The notes beneath the pieces were generated by a model. The model had not been told where the DNA came from. It worked only from the letters and a program-made list of their open reading frames with translations, and ran no database searches. A DNA stretch of 64,000 bases from Comamonadaceae bacterium (GTDB taxonomy: Bacteria; Pseudomonadota; Gammaproteobacteria; Burkholderiales; Burkholderiaceae_C), in the NCBI GenBank assembly GCA_027485235.1, contig JAIXRJ010000046.1, positions 558,001-622,000 on the forward strand. Direction: 5' to 3'. The first letter of the stretch is position 1. Every line of letters begins with the position of its first letter. Below, piece after piece: positions 35,734 to 42,815 of this stretch. Both the position numbers and the translations under genes were made by a program.

Positions 35734-35785
35734 ATGGTCGGCGTGGCGGGATTCGAACTCGCAACCCCTTGCACCCCATGCAAGT
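35734..35785. repeat. Left attachment site: duplicated 3' half of tRNA-Pro
   Basis: These 52 bases repeat 40955-41006 with one mismatch (A at 35763 versus G at 40984). They cover CCA, acceptor 3' strand, T-arm and anticodon stem of tRNA-Pro(GGG) but not its 5' half. This is a typical integration duplication left by a tRNA-targeting integrase. Confidence 0.93.
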
Positions 35786-35913
35786 TTTGGTATTTCCATC
35801 CATAACCTTCAAGAAGTACAGGACAGCAAAAATTTATTAAAAATCAAAGGGTTGCGTCAATCAACAACTGTGATGTTGTCCACTATAGTCCATCAAGGTA
35901 AACTGAGAGCCAT

Positions 35914-35945
35914 CAAAAAAAGGGGGGCAATCAGGGGGGCAATTT
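35914..35945. repeat. Left subterminal G-rich tandem motif
   Basis: Two tandem GGGGGGCAAT units (35922-35931 and 35934-35943) spaced by 12 bases, just upstream of the integrase gene. A nearly identical tandem occurs at 40851-40881 near the other end in the same orientation. They are candidate arm-type integrase or excisionase sites. Confidence 0.6.
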
Positions 35946-35964
35946 CCCCCGGAGCTCTAGACGC

Positions 35965-37299
35965 ATGGCAAAAATCACCACCAAAGCACTTGAAGCCCTT
36001 AGGCCCTCAGACAACGGCAAACGCATCGCAGACGGTGACCGCATGTTTGGGATCGTCCGGGCCGTGAAAAACGATCCTGATGCCGTTTCCGTGGATTTTG
36101 AGTGGCGCTACAACTTCAGCGGCAAGGTCAGGCAGGTGCGCATTGGCGTATGGCCACGAATGACCTTGAAAGCCATCCGAGACGAACGTGACACCCTCAA
36201 GGGCAAGATCAAAGACGGGATTGACCCTCTTGCCGAAAAAGAAGCCCAACGCCTGAAAAGACAAGCCGACCAGATAGAGGCCAAACAGACCCAAATCACC
36301 CGCCTGCAAGCACTTGCGGCCAAAGACGCCAGAATGACCGTCAGGGGCTTGTTTGAGCTATGGCAGCGCACAGACCTCAAGAAGCGCCAAGACGGCGGCA
36401 GCGAGGCACTGAGAGCGTTTGAAGCGGATGTTTTCCCCCTCATTGGTGACGTGGCAGCGGATGATGTGACTAAAGCGCACATTCAGCGCATCATCGACAC
36501 CATGCTGAGTCGTGGGGTCAAACGCATGACAGAACGGGTTTTTAGCGACCTGCGCCAGCTGTTTGGCTTTGCACTGGATCGCGACCATATCGAGGTCGAC
36601 CCAACAGCACGCATTAAAAAACACAAAATCGGCGGCAGCATGGAGCGTGACCGGTTTTTGTCTGAGGCTGAGTTGATCGAGTTTTTCCAGCGCCTGCCCG
36701 TGTCCGGTTTGGTGGAGTCATCTCAATGCGCCCTGACCATCCAGCTGGCCACCATCACCCGCATCGGTGAAGTATTGGGAGCACGATGGGAGCATGTGGA
36801 TTTGGAGCGGCGTACCTGGACACTGCCCGAAACCAAAAATTGCAAGCGGCACACAGTCCAACTGAACGACATGGCCCTAAGACAATTTGAAGCGCTACGC
36901 CAGCACACGGGCCTAACGGAGTGGGTTTTCCCGGCATCACGCCTGAACGGTCCAGTTTGCCCCAAGACTGTCACGAAGCAAGTAGCCGACAGGCAGCGCG
37001 GTGATGGTGAACCCATGAGCGGCCGAACCAAACAGACTAACTCGCTGGCGCTGGCAGACGGCAAGTGGACACCGCACGACCTGCGGCGCACCGGGGCCAC
37101 CCTAATGGCCGAATTGGGTGTTTTGCCAGAGGTAATCGAGCGGTGCCTGAACCACACGGAACAGACCAAGGTGAAGCGCATTTACCAACGAGCCCAATAT
37201 GAAGCCCCAATGCGTGACGCGTGGCAGCGACTCGGTGACCGCTTAGACATATTGCAAAACAAGCCCACCAATGTGGTGACTCTTGGAAGAGCCGCGTAA
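35965..37299 (+). CDS. int: P4-type tyrosine integrase
   Basis: A 444-residue site-specific recombinase. The N-terminal DUF4102-like arm-binding region (GKRIADGDRMFGIVRAVKND, VRIGVWPRMTLKAIRDERD) is followed by a core-binding domain and the catalytic domain. Catalytic Arg lies in TRIGEVLGARWEHVD, the HxLRR box in PHDLRRTGATLMAEL, a later His in CLNHTEQT, and Tyr in KRIYQRAQYEAP. It is placed right after the left attachment site and is expected to insert the element into tRNA-Pro. Confidence 0.93.
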   Translation: MAKITTKALEALRPSDNGKRIADGDRMFGIVRAVKNDPDAVSVDFEWRYNFSGKVRQVRIGVWPRMTLKAIRDERDTLKGKIKDGIDPLAEKEAQRLKRQADQIEAKQTQITRLQALAAKDARMTVRGLFELWQRTDLKKRQDGGSEALRAFEADVFPLIGDVAADDVTKAHIQRIIDTMLSRGVKRMTERVFSDLRQLFGFALDRDHIEVDPTARIKKHKIGGSMERDRFLSEAELIEFFQRLPVSGLVESSQCALTIQLATITRIGEVLGARWEHVDLERRTWTLPETKNCKRHTVQLNDMALRQFEALRQHTGLTEWVFPASRLNGPVCPKTVTKQVADRQRGDGEPMSGRTKQTNSLALADGKWTPHDLRRTGATLMAELGVLPEVIERCLNHTEQTKVKRIYQRAQYEAPMRDAWQRLGDRLDILQNKPTNVVTLGRAA

Positions 37300-37528
37300 A
37301 TCTTTGCATTGTCCACACTGAACCACTAGAATACTTGCACGACCAAAAGTAGAACGGATTCACCACCGTTTACAGACTGGGCCCCAAGCCCCTAGTCAAA
37401 TTTAAGAAGTGGATGGTGTCCGCTGTCCCCTATCAATTGAACTGATTAACCACGGTTAATGTCTTGGCTTTTTCACTAAGGCATTTTGGCGGCGAATGGT
37501 TTTCGCAATACCTTCAGGGTCCGGGCTT

Positions 37529-37570
37529 GCGTAGTCATGTGCTACGCGCTCGTCATGGTGCGTAGCGCAT
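37529..37570. promoter_or_regulatory. Cluster of GCGTAG inverted half-sites upstream of the AlpA-like gene
   Basis: GCGTAG at 37529-37534, GCTACGC at 37541-37547 and GCGTAGC at 37560-37566 alternate in orientation. The last two belong to longer arms (37537-37547 and 37560-37570, 10 of 11 matches). The cluster ends 16 bases before the AlpA-like start, so it may be its operator or an excisionase site. Confidence 0.45.
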
Positions 37571-37586
37571 TTTCTAGGACCAGAAA

Positions 37587-37829
37587 ATGTCGTTTTCACA
37601 ACCAGAAACCAATGCAACCTCAGTAAAAAACACCGAAGCTCTTTTGTGGTCACTGCCCACTTTAAAAAATGAAATCGGGCTGAGTAGATCCAACATTTAC
37701 CAACAAATTCAAGCTGGAAAATTTCCAGCGCCCCTAAAAATCGGTCGCAGCTCGCGATGGCTCCCCTCTGAGATACACGCATGGGTCAATGCTCAAGCCT
37801 GCGCACGCTCACCGAAAGCAACAGGGTGA
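37587..37829 (+). CDS. AlpA-like excisionase/regulator
   Basis: An 80-residue helix-turn-helix protein of the AlpA/MerR-like excisionase group (LPTLKNEIGLSRSNIYQQIQ, then GKFPAPLKIGRSSRWLPSEI). In P4-like elements AlpA proteins activate integrase expression or act as directionality factors. It lies between the integrase and the relaxase, in the same direction. Confidence 0.85.
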   Translation: MSFSQPETNATSVKNTEALLWSLPTLKNEIGLSRSNIYQQIQAGKFPAPLKIGRSSRWLPSEIHAWVNAQACARSPKATG

Positions 37830-37832
37830 ATT

Positions 37833-37955
37833 ATGTTCGAACATCAAACAAAAATGGCCGTGGGGCTGGACACCACCACGACCAAAAACATCAAACATTG
37901 TGATTCTAGGCAACCCAAAATCTTCAAGCTGGCCAAGCTGGAGCGCACGACATGA
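37833..37955 (+). CDS. Small ORF coupled to the relaxase gene
   Basis: A 40-residue ORF (starting MFEHQTKMAVGLDTTTTKN) that begins three bases after the AlpA-like stop and ends in an ATGA overlap with the relaxase start. The position suggests translational coupling. It is Lys/Thr-rich, with no recognised domain. Confidence 0.4.
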   Translation: MFEHQTKMAVGLDTTTTKNIKHCDSRQPKIFKLAKLERTT

Positions 37956-38995
37956 GCGGGGCCGCATTTATGAGGCTGGAAAAGCTCAAAGGGGGCGGCA
38001 TATGGTCCAAGGCGGCACGGCATAACAGGCGCGCCATTCAGGCCGAATTGGGCGCATCAGGTCACATCGATGCGACACGGTCACACCTAAACATCACACT
38101 CATGGGGCCTGCAACGCCTGAGGAAGTGGCGAAGCTGGCCAAAGCCAAGATGACCGAGGCAGGCATCACCAAAGACCGAAAAAATGGGGTTTTGGGCGTG
38201 GAGTTAGTTTTCAGTTTGCCGACAAACCATGAGCTAGACGTGATCGAATATTTCACCGACTGCGCCCATTGGGCTGGCGCTGCCTTTGGGGGCCTGAACA
38301 ACATCATCAGCGTAGACATTCACCGCGATGAAGCCCAAGACCATGCGCACGTTTTGTTGGTCCCTTTGATCGATGGCCGCTTGCGTGGGTCAGATGCTAT
38401 TGGCGGCAAACGAAACATGAGCGAACTACAGGCCAAGTTTTACAAAAACGTGGCCTCTGGTTTTGGTTTCAGCAAACCACGCTCAAAGCTGAGCGGCCAC
38501 CACAAAGCGCACATCACCCGGCAAGTGCTGGACAAACTGCGTTTTGACTCGGCCGCTAAATCGGCGGCGTGGGCGGTGATACGTGACAGCGTCGAGCTTG
38601 ATCCCATGCCCTATGCTCTGGCGCTGGGCATCGACACCACGACACCAGCAAAACCCGGCAAAACGATGACGCACATTTTCACCAGCAAGGGCAAAGGAAG
38701 GAAGAAAGAAAACCCTATAGGGAATCACACCATCAAACCCGATAGGGTTTCAGCACCATCAGAACCACAAACCCTAGGTCCCTGTAGGGTTTCGATTTCA
38801 CCACCACCGCCAAAAGCACCGCCAGCGCCAACAGCCTCAGACCGAAACGGGGCATCATTGGTGGCCGAACAACATGACCCCGAATACCTTAAAAAGCAAG
38901 CGGCCGATGCCATCCAAACAGTTAGGATTCGGGACTGTGATTTACCTGCTGACAGCTACGACGCAGAAACGGGCGAGTTTTACAAGCGACCATAG
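37952..38995 (+). CDS. MobV/Pre-like relaxase
   Basis: A 347-residue protein. The first 220 residues look like a Mob/Pre (MobV) relaxase domain, with the metal-binding motif IISVDIHRDEAQDHAHVLLV matching the HxDExxPHxH pattern loosely and NITL / RSKLSGHHKAHI flanks. The C-terminal third is a Pro/Ser-rich linker with three AAACCC-type palindromes in its DNA, then a short conserved tail (DCDLPADSYDAETGEFYKR). It would nick an oriT for mobilisation by a helper element. No other transfer genes are present. Confidence 0.72.
   Translation: MSGAAFMRLEKLKGGGIWSKAARHNRRAIQAELGASGHIDATRSHLNITLMGPATPEEVAKLAKAKMTEAGITKDRKNGVLGVELVFSLPTNHELDVIEYFTDCAHWAGAAFGGLNNIISVDIHRDEAQDHAHVLLVPLIDGRLRGSDAIGGKRNMSELQAKFYKNVASGFGFSKPRSKLSGHHKAHITRQVLDKLRFDSAAKSAAWAVIRDSVELDPMPYALALGIDTTTPAKPGKTMTHIFTSKGKGRKKENPIGNHTIKPDRVSAPSEPQTLGPCRVSISPPPPKAPPAPTASDRNGASLVAEQHDPEYLKKQAADAIQTVRIRDCDLPADSYDAETGEFYKRP
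38709..38792. repeat. Three AAACCC/GGGTTT palindromes inside the relaxase gene
   Basis: Units: AACCCTATAGGGAA near 38710-38723, the perfect AAACCC-GATA-GGGTTT at 38735-38750, and AAACCCTA...TAGGGTTT at 38769-38792. They fall in the region coding for the low-complexity linker, so selection may act on the DNA. They could be an oriT, a replication iteron or a regulator site. Confidence 0.55.
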
Positions 38996-39089
38996 CAAGA
39001 ACCATGGCACATCGGAGGGGGTGAATCGGAACCGTCACGATTCCGTGGCGGCGAGACCCCACCGGGTGGCCATCCCCCTAAACAGGGAA

Positions 39090-39245
39090 ATGGAGTCCCT
39101 GTCTGATACGGATACTGTTTCGGTTAAACAGGCCTTTACGGTCTTGAAACAAGCGCAAGTTTGTGTGGCTTGCGTTTATGCCCCCCCATCACCATTTGTA
39201 GTGGGAGACCGGGGGGGCTATTTCCGGGCAGCGTGCCATCCCTGA
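39090..39245 (+). CDS. Doubtful 51-residue ORF
   Basis: In the gap between the relaxase gene and the small peptide gene, an ORF starts at ATG 39090 behind AGGGA and ends at 39245. It contains VSVKQAFTVLKQAQVCVACV and a Gly-rich tail. No family is recognised; it may be a chance ORF or a remnant. Confidence 0.2.
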   Translation: MESLSDTDTVSVKQAFTVLKQAQVCVACVYAPPSPFVVGDRGGYFRAACHP

Positions 39246-39347
39246 CAGCTTGCAATTTGCAATGGCATCTCGCTTCTTGAGTGCCATCTATCAAAGCGTT
39301 TTAACGATAACCACTCGCAATAGCCCGAATTAAATTGCCTTGAAGAA

Positions 39348-39494
39348 TCAAAATCGCCACTGGCAAGAGCAGACCGTTTCATTTCCTTGTTTGACGCACA
39401 CCCACTTTTCGTTGGGTTTGCATGATTGAGCAGTAGCAATTGAGCCAACCGAAGCAAGCGCAAGAGCTAGGACAATTTTTTTAGCGATCAACAT
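39348..39494 (-). CDS. Small secreted Cys-rich peptide
   Basis: A 48-residue protein with a signal peptide (IAKKIVLALALASVGSIATAQ) and a mature part of about 26 residues with four Cys (SCKPNEKWVCVKQGNETVCSC). It is divergent from the XRE regulator in the tRNA-Pro element. Function unknown; the four closely spaced cysteines suggest a disulfide-bonded exported peptide. Confidence 0.55.
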   Translation of the reverse strand: MLIAKKIVLALALASVGSIATAQSCKPNEKWVCVKQGNETVCSCQWRF

Positions 39495-39580
39495 ATTTTT
39501 CCTTTTCAAAAACCACTCAAATAGTGGTTTGGGTATCTTATCCCGTGGTTCTTTGTCCGTCAAATTTAGAACATATGGTT

Positions 39581-39826
39581 ATGGCAAAACCTTCACCCAA
39601 GCATGCCGGAAATGAGACGTTAGTCTCTTTGGGGCTTGCTATCAGAACAACTCGGCTTAACCTTGGCCTATCTCAAGAAGCGTTGGCAGTCGATGCCGAG
39701 TTTGACCGCTCGTACATGGGAGGGGTTGAACGCGGGGAACACAATTTGACACTGATGGGCCTGTCAAAAATAGCTGCCGCGTTGAACTTGAAGCCATCAG
39801 TTTTGCTTCAAAGAGCAGGTATTTAA
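39581..39826 (+). CDS. XRE-family helix-turn-helix regulator
   Basis: An 81-residue Cro/CI-type repressor: LGLAIRTTRLNLGLSQEALA, then DRSYMGGVERGEHNLTLMGL and KIAAALNLKPSVLL. This type of short HTH regulator is common in integrated elements. ATG at 39581 is preferred; an in-frame ATG at 39575 is possible. It is divergent from the small secreted peptide gene. Confidence 0.88.
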   Translation: MAKPSPKHAGNETLVSLGLAIRTTRLNLGLSQEALAVDAEFDRSYMGGVERGEHNLTLMGLSKIAAALNLKPSVLLQRAGI

Positions 39827-39915
39827 ATTTTCAGCAAACGCAAAATTGAACCGATGCGGCGACCGAGGATCGAACATGGTGTTGAAGTGATACCGTTCGT
39901 GCACCTCTTGCTATT

Positions 39916-40218
39916 TCAGCTGAACATTCCCAAAATTTTCCCAGCAGCGATAGCAGTTTGCAGTCGCAATCTGATTTCTTGACGCGTGAGTCGTTTAGCC
40001 CGTGTCTCGCGACCGTGCAAAGTTTTTGCCTGGGCGATACGGTCAACACCTTCTTGAGTCTTTGGCCCACCACGAGCGCCATGCATCCGGCAAACGGAGA
40101 AACCCGTGACTGCCGAGTTCTTGCATTGCTGCAGTGACCGCCTAGAACAGGCAGTGCAGCGCATGGCGGGGTGAATACCAAATGCAAAAACAACATTGGC
40201 TGTTGAGTTTTTTAACAT
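39916..40218 (-). CDS. Small CxxC/HG-motif protein of mobile elements
   Basis: A 100-residue basic protein. An N-terminal CTACSRRSLQQCKNSAV segment is followed by CRMHGARGGPKTQEG and HGRETRAKRLTRQE. This pattern (Cys pair, then CxxHG with Gly/Pro, then an Arg/Lys tail) occurs in small proteins of phages and islands and may bind zinc and nucleic acid. Its start overlaps the end of the ParB-like gene by seven bases, so both are probably co-expressed. Function unknown. Confidence 0.6.
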   Translation of the reverse strand: MLKNSTANVVFAFGIHPAMRCTACSRRSLQQCKNSAVTGFSVCRMHGARGGPKTQEGVDRIAQAKTLHGRETRAKRLTRQEIRLRLQTAIAAGKILGMFS

Positions 40219-40787
40219 GAAGTTTCTGCTCCTTCGGGGGCCGATTGATTTGATTCGCGCATTACCCCTTGCAAAGGCGTACTGGCAACCCGTATTGCAA
40301 CAGACTGCATCAAGTTGAAGGTGCCATGTTTGTTCAGCGAAAAAAAGCGGCGGCGGGCATAACTCCTATCAGTTCCGAAAAAATGTCTGATGTTTTCGAA
40401 AAAAACGGGCTTTCGACCAAAGAGTCTTGCTAACGTTTCATTGTCCAGATGTGACCAGCGACCTTGAATCTCACTGATGCAATGTTTAAACACATGAAAT
40501 CCGGCATGCCCACGAACCCGCAGCTTGTCTTTGATGTACCTTCGAGATGCTTCCTCTTGGCTTCCACGGTACACGACAACGTTGCAAAAGTGACTGAGAA
40601 CTTCCAGTCGGTGATACCCGTCAAACAGCCAGTAGTTTTGGCCATCAAAGCAGACCCGAAGCGGCGCAATGGCTTGACCACGATCAATCTGATCGCGGTA
40701 CGCCTTTGCAATCGCTGGCGATAGTGGCACCGCATGCGGCAGCTTGCTGATGCTGGCAACCTCGATGATCAATTCCTTGAGTCGCAT
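40212..40787 (-). CDS. ParB-like domain protein
   Basis: A 191-residue protein with a ParB/Srx-like N-terminal domain: IAPLRVCFDGQNYWLFDGYH followed by RLEVLSHF corresponds to the strand-turn-strand and the GxHRLxA box of ParB nucleotide-binding domains. The C-terminal half is basic and lacks a clear ParB helix-turn-helix. ATG at 40787 is chosen; an in-frame ATG further up lies at 40829. It overlaps the downstream CxxC/HG gene. In a small integrated element it may regulate or stabilise the element; no ParA is present. Confidence 0.65.
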   Translation of the reverse strand: MRLKELIIEVASISKLPHAVPLSPAIAKAYRDQIDRGQAIAPLRVCFDGQNYWLFDGYHRLEVLSHFCNVVVYRGSQEEASRRYIKDKLRVRGHAGFHVFKHCISEIQGRWSHLDNETLARLFGRKPVFFENIRHFFGTDRSYARRRFFSLNKHGTFNLMQSVAIRVASTPLQGVMRESNQSAPEGAETSC

Positions 40788-40850
40788 TTTTAAAGGCCTC
40801 TCAACCAAAACGTTTTGGTTGCACCCCATCTAACGAGAGCAGTAGGAAAT

Positions 40851-40881
40851 CAAAACAGGGGAGCAATTAGGGGGGCAATAT
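40851..40881. repeat. Right subterminal G-rich tandem motif
   Basis: GGGGAGCAAT and GGGGGGCAAT in tandem with the same 12-base period and orientation as the copy at 35914-35945. It lies about 75 bases inside the right attachment site. Confidence 0.6.
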
Positions 40882-40899
40882 CAAGAGCTTAACGCACAA

Positions 40900-40937
40900 A
40901 GAAAAACGAGTCACAGCCTTGTGAGCTGTAACCCGTT
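40900..40937 (-). terminator. Element-borne replacement terminator for tRNA-Pro
   Basis: AACGAGTCACAGC (40905-40917) and GCTGTAACCCGTT (40925-40937) form a 13-bp stem with two imperfect positions. In minus-strand reading a U run (40902-40906) follows. It resembles the original terminator at 35681-35720 in its ends (AACGGGT...) and restores termination at the intact tRNA. Confidence 0.75.
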
Positions 40938-40954
40938 GATTTCATTAGGAATAA

Positions 40955-41006
40955 ATGGTCGGCGTGGCGGGATTCGAACTCGCGACCCCTTGCACCCCAT
41001 GCAAGT
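40955..41006. repeat. Right attachment site within the intact tRNA-Pro
   Basis: The second copy of the 52-bp direct repeat, overlapping the 3' half of the functional tRNA-Pro gene. Confidence 0.93.
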
Positions 41007-41032
41007 GCGCTACCAGGCTGCGCTACACGCCG
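40956..41032 (-). tRNA. tRNA-Pro (anticodon GGG)
   Basis: A 77-nt cloverleaf on the minus strand: acceptor CGGCGTG/CACGCCG, D-arm with AGCGCAGCCTGGTAGCGC, anticodon stem CTTGC/GCAAG with loop ATGGGGT (anticodon GGG), T-arm GTTCGAATC, discriminator A and encoded CCA. It is the insertion target of the element to its left. Confidence 0.96.
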
Positions 41033-41064
41033 ACAAGCTATCAATTATAGCTTGAGAATAGCCC

Positions 41065-41499
41065 TCACCAACTCAACAGAGAACGAATCTCCGCCAACTC
41101 ACGGCGCAAGGCACTGTAACCCACGTCCGTTTTATCCCACTCGAAAGTCGCGAAAGTTTGTGTTGGCTGATTTGAAAAATCCTCGTCTGAGGCCTCTGCA
41201 GCCACATCCTCTTGAACAGTGCGGCGTTCCTGTCGATCGGCCTGAACAAGCTCTTGAAGCTTGTTGCGCGCACCACTGATCGTGAAGCCCTGGTCGTACA
41301 GCAAATCTCGGATACGGCGAATCATCAACACTTCGTGGTGCTGGTAATAACGGCGGTTGCCCCGGCGCTTGACCGGTCGAAGCTGGGTAAATTCTTGCTC
41401 CCAATAGCGCAGAACATGCGGCTTGACACCACACAACTCGCCGACTTCACCGATGGTGAAGTAGCGCTTTGCAGGAATTGGAGGAAGCTGACTGTCCAT
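41065..41499 (-). CDS. MerR-family transcriptional regulator
   Basis: A 144-residue protein with an N-terminal MerR winged helix (YFTIGEVGELCGVKPHVLRY, WEQEFTQLRPVKRRGNRRYY) and a helical region. There is no Cys-based metal site. In many Burkholderiales this MerR-like gene lies between ihfA and tRNA-Pro; here the tRNA is next to it as expected, but no ihfA is present upstream. ATG at 41499 begins the conserved part. Confidence 0.85.
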   Translation of the reverse strand: MDSQLPPIPAKRYFTIGEVGELCGVKPHVLRYWEQEFTQLRPVKRRGNRRYYQHHEVLMIRRIRDLLYDQGFTISGARNKLQELVQADRQERRTVQEDVAAEASDEDFSNQPTQTFATFEWDKTDVGYSALRRELAEIRSLLSW

Positions 41500-41661
41500 G
41501 AACGACAACAAGTTACGCAGAAAACCTTGTAGCTTACTGCAACTGCTGAGCGCAAGTCCAGCAATTTCACCACGGTCGCAACGCCAGTGAACAGGCAGGA
41601 CAGCCCGCCCCCCTGGCAGATCAAAGATAAACTTTGACGATGTCAATATTGGAGAGTCGCT

Positions 41662-41991
41662 TTGCCCGCCAACAGCCTTCCTGTCATCTGGATCGATGCG
41701 ATTTTGCTTTTCACCTTGTGCGAGTGGCTCATCTTGGGCTTCAGAAGCAGCCAAACACAAAACGGCTTGAGGTTTTTTGACATCAGCTCAGGGCTGCTCC
41801 CCGGGTGGCTTTTGATGCTCGCTCTTCGATTGGCAGCGCCCCCTGACGTGTCAATAGAAGTGTTTGTTTGCCTTGCCTTGGCCGGACTGGCGCACGCTCT
41901 CGATTTTTACCGCAGATATAAGAAATTGTTGCCGTCACCGATGAATGAGCAAGCCAACGCATCGCAAAATCTGAGGAGGATAAGGCCATGA
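41662..41991 (+). CDS. Small membrane protein, unknown
   Basis: A 109-residue protein with about three hydrophobic segments (VIWIDAILLFTLCEWLIL, LLPGWLLMLALRLAA, VFVCLALAGLAHALDF) and a basic, Asn/Gln-rich tail. The gene lies divergent from the MerR gene with a 162-base spacer and is coupled by an ATGA overlap to the next small ORF. No family recognised. Confidence 0.55.
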   Translation: MPANSLPVIWIDAILLFTLCEWLILGFRSSQTQNGLRFFDISSGLLPGWLLMLALRLAAPPDVSIEVFVCLALAGLAHALDFYRRYKKLLPSPMNEQANASQNLRRIRP

Positions 41992-42143
41992 AGATCCGCA
42001 CAGGCACCATCGTGTCTGTGGATGACACGCCTTTCAGAATCACTGCCGCAGAGTTGATCAGCAAGCGTGGCCCGATGTCATCAGCTCAGAAGCATGAACC
42101 GCATCGACTGTCAGCCATGTGTCTTGCGACTTTGGATCCCTGA
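41988..42143 (+). CDS. Small ORF behind a strong Shine-Dalgarno
   Basis: A 51-residue ORF beginning MKIRTGTIVSVDDTPFRITA. It has an AGGAGGA box about seven bases before the ATG, and its start overlaps the preceding stop (ATGA), both signs of real translation. The sequence is not recognised. Confidence 0.45.
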   Translation: MKIRTGTIVSVDDTPFRITAAELISKRGPMSSAQKHEPHRLSAMCLATLDP

Positions 42144-42316
42144 TCACAGGGATTGCCACTTGGAACTCACGACTCAAAAATTTTATGTTCGAAAAAAATT
42201 GAAGCTCAAGCCCAGCGCCACAAACAACCCCGTAGCAGCTCATTGTCCGGAATGCGCAAGCAGCGCAAATGGAACTTGTGTCTTTCATTCACCAACGCCC
42301 AAAACCCTGCTGAGCC

Positions 42317-42775
42317 TCAAGGTTCGCGATGTTCTGTTCCGACTTGATCCAATAATTTCAAATTCTCCAGCATACGGTGCATCATCGAGATCAAAAATGC
42401 TTTTTCCTCTTGGGAAAAACCATCCAGCAGCGCTTTCTCTCGTGCCATTGCAACCTTGAAGACGGCATTGTGTAACTTAACTCCAGATTCGGTTACTTTG
42501 TATTCAATTTTACGCAAGCCATGGGGACGGCTTGTGAGCCACCCGTTTTTCAACAGCATTGCTATCGAACGGCTGATAGAGGCTTTGTCCAGCCCCATGA
42601 GTTCGGCTGCTTTTGAAGCAGTCGACCATGGGTAAATCATGAAGTAGGCCATCAAACGCCAGTCCGTCACGGCGATCTGGAACTTTTCACGGTAAAGACT
42701 AGACGCGCTGCTGGACACTTTGTTGGAAAGCCAAAGCAGCAAACCCGGCAAATAGTTGTCGAGATCTAGTTTCAT
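42317..42775 (-). CDS. MarR-family transcriptional regulator
   Basis: A 152-residue winged-helix regulator: helical dimerisation ends, recognition region STASKAAELMGLDKASISRS and wing KNGWLTSRPHGLRKIEYKV. It lies 40 bases behind the SDR gene on the same strand and beside the divergent monooxygenase-TRAP genes, which it probably controls. A perfect 6+6 palindrome in the divergent spacer is its candidate operator. Confidence 0.85.
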   Translation of the reverse strand: MKLDLDNYLPGLLLWLSNKVSSSASSLYREKFQIAVTDWRLMAYFMIYPWSTASKAAELMGLDKASISRSIAMLLKNGWLTSRPHGLRKIEYKVTESGVKLHNAVFKVAMAREKALLDGFSQEEKAFLISMMHRMLENLKLLDQVGTEHREP

Positions 42776-42815
42776 CTAGGGTCAGTTGAGAAGAATGCAG
42801 ATGAATGGGCAAAGA

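Noticed and set aside
37789-38025. A 78-codon frame between the AlpA-like and relaxase genes
   Set aside because: Overlaps both; the 40-codon ORF at 37833-37955 is better placed with an ATGA overlap.
41065-41760. Longer MerR frame starting at 41760
   Set aside because: The first 87 residues are unrelated to MerR and cover the divergent promoter region; ATG 41499 starts the conserved domain.
42067-42459. A 130-codon + strand frame overlapping the MarR gene end
   Set aside because: No start signal, overlaps the MarR coding region on the other strand, and has no recognisable domain.
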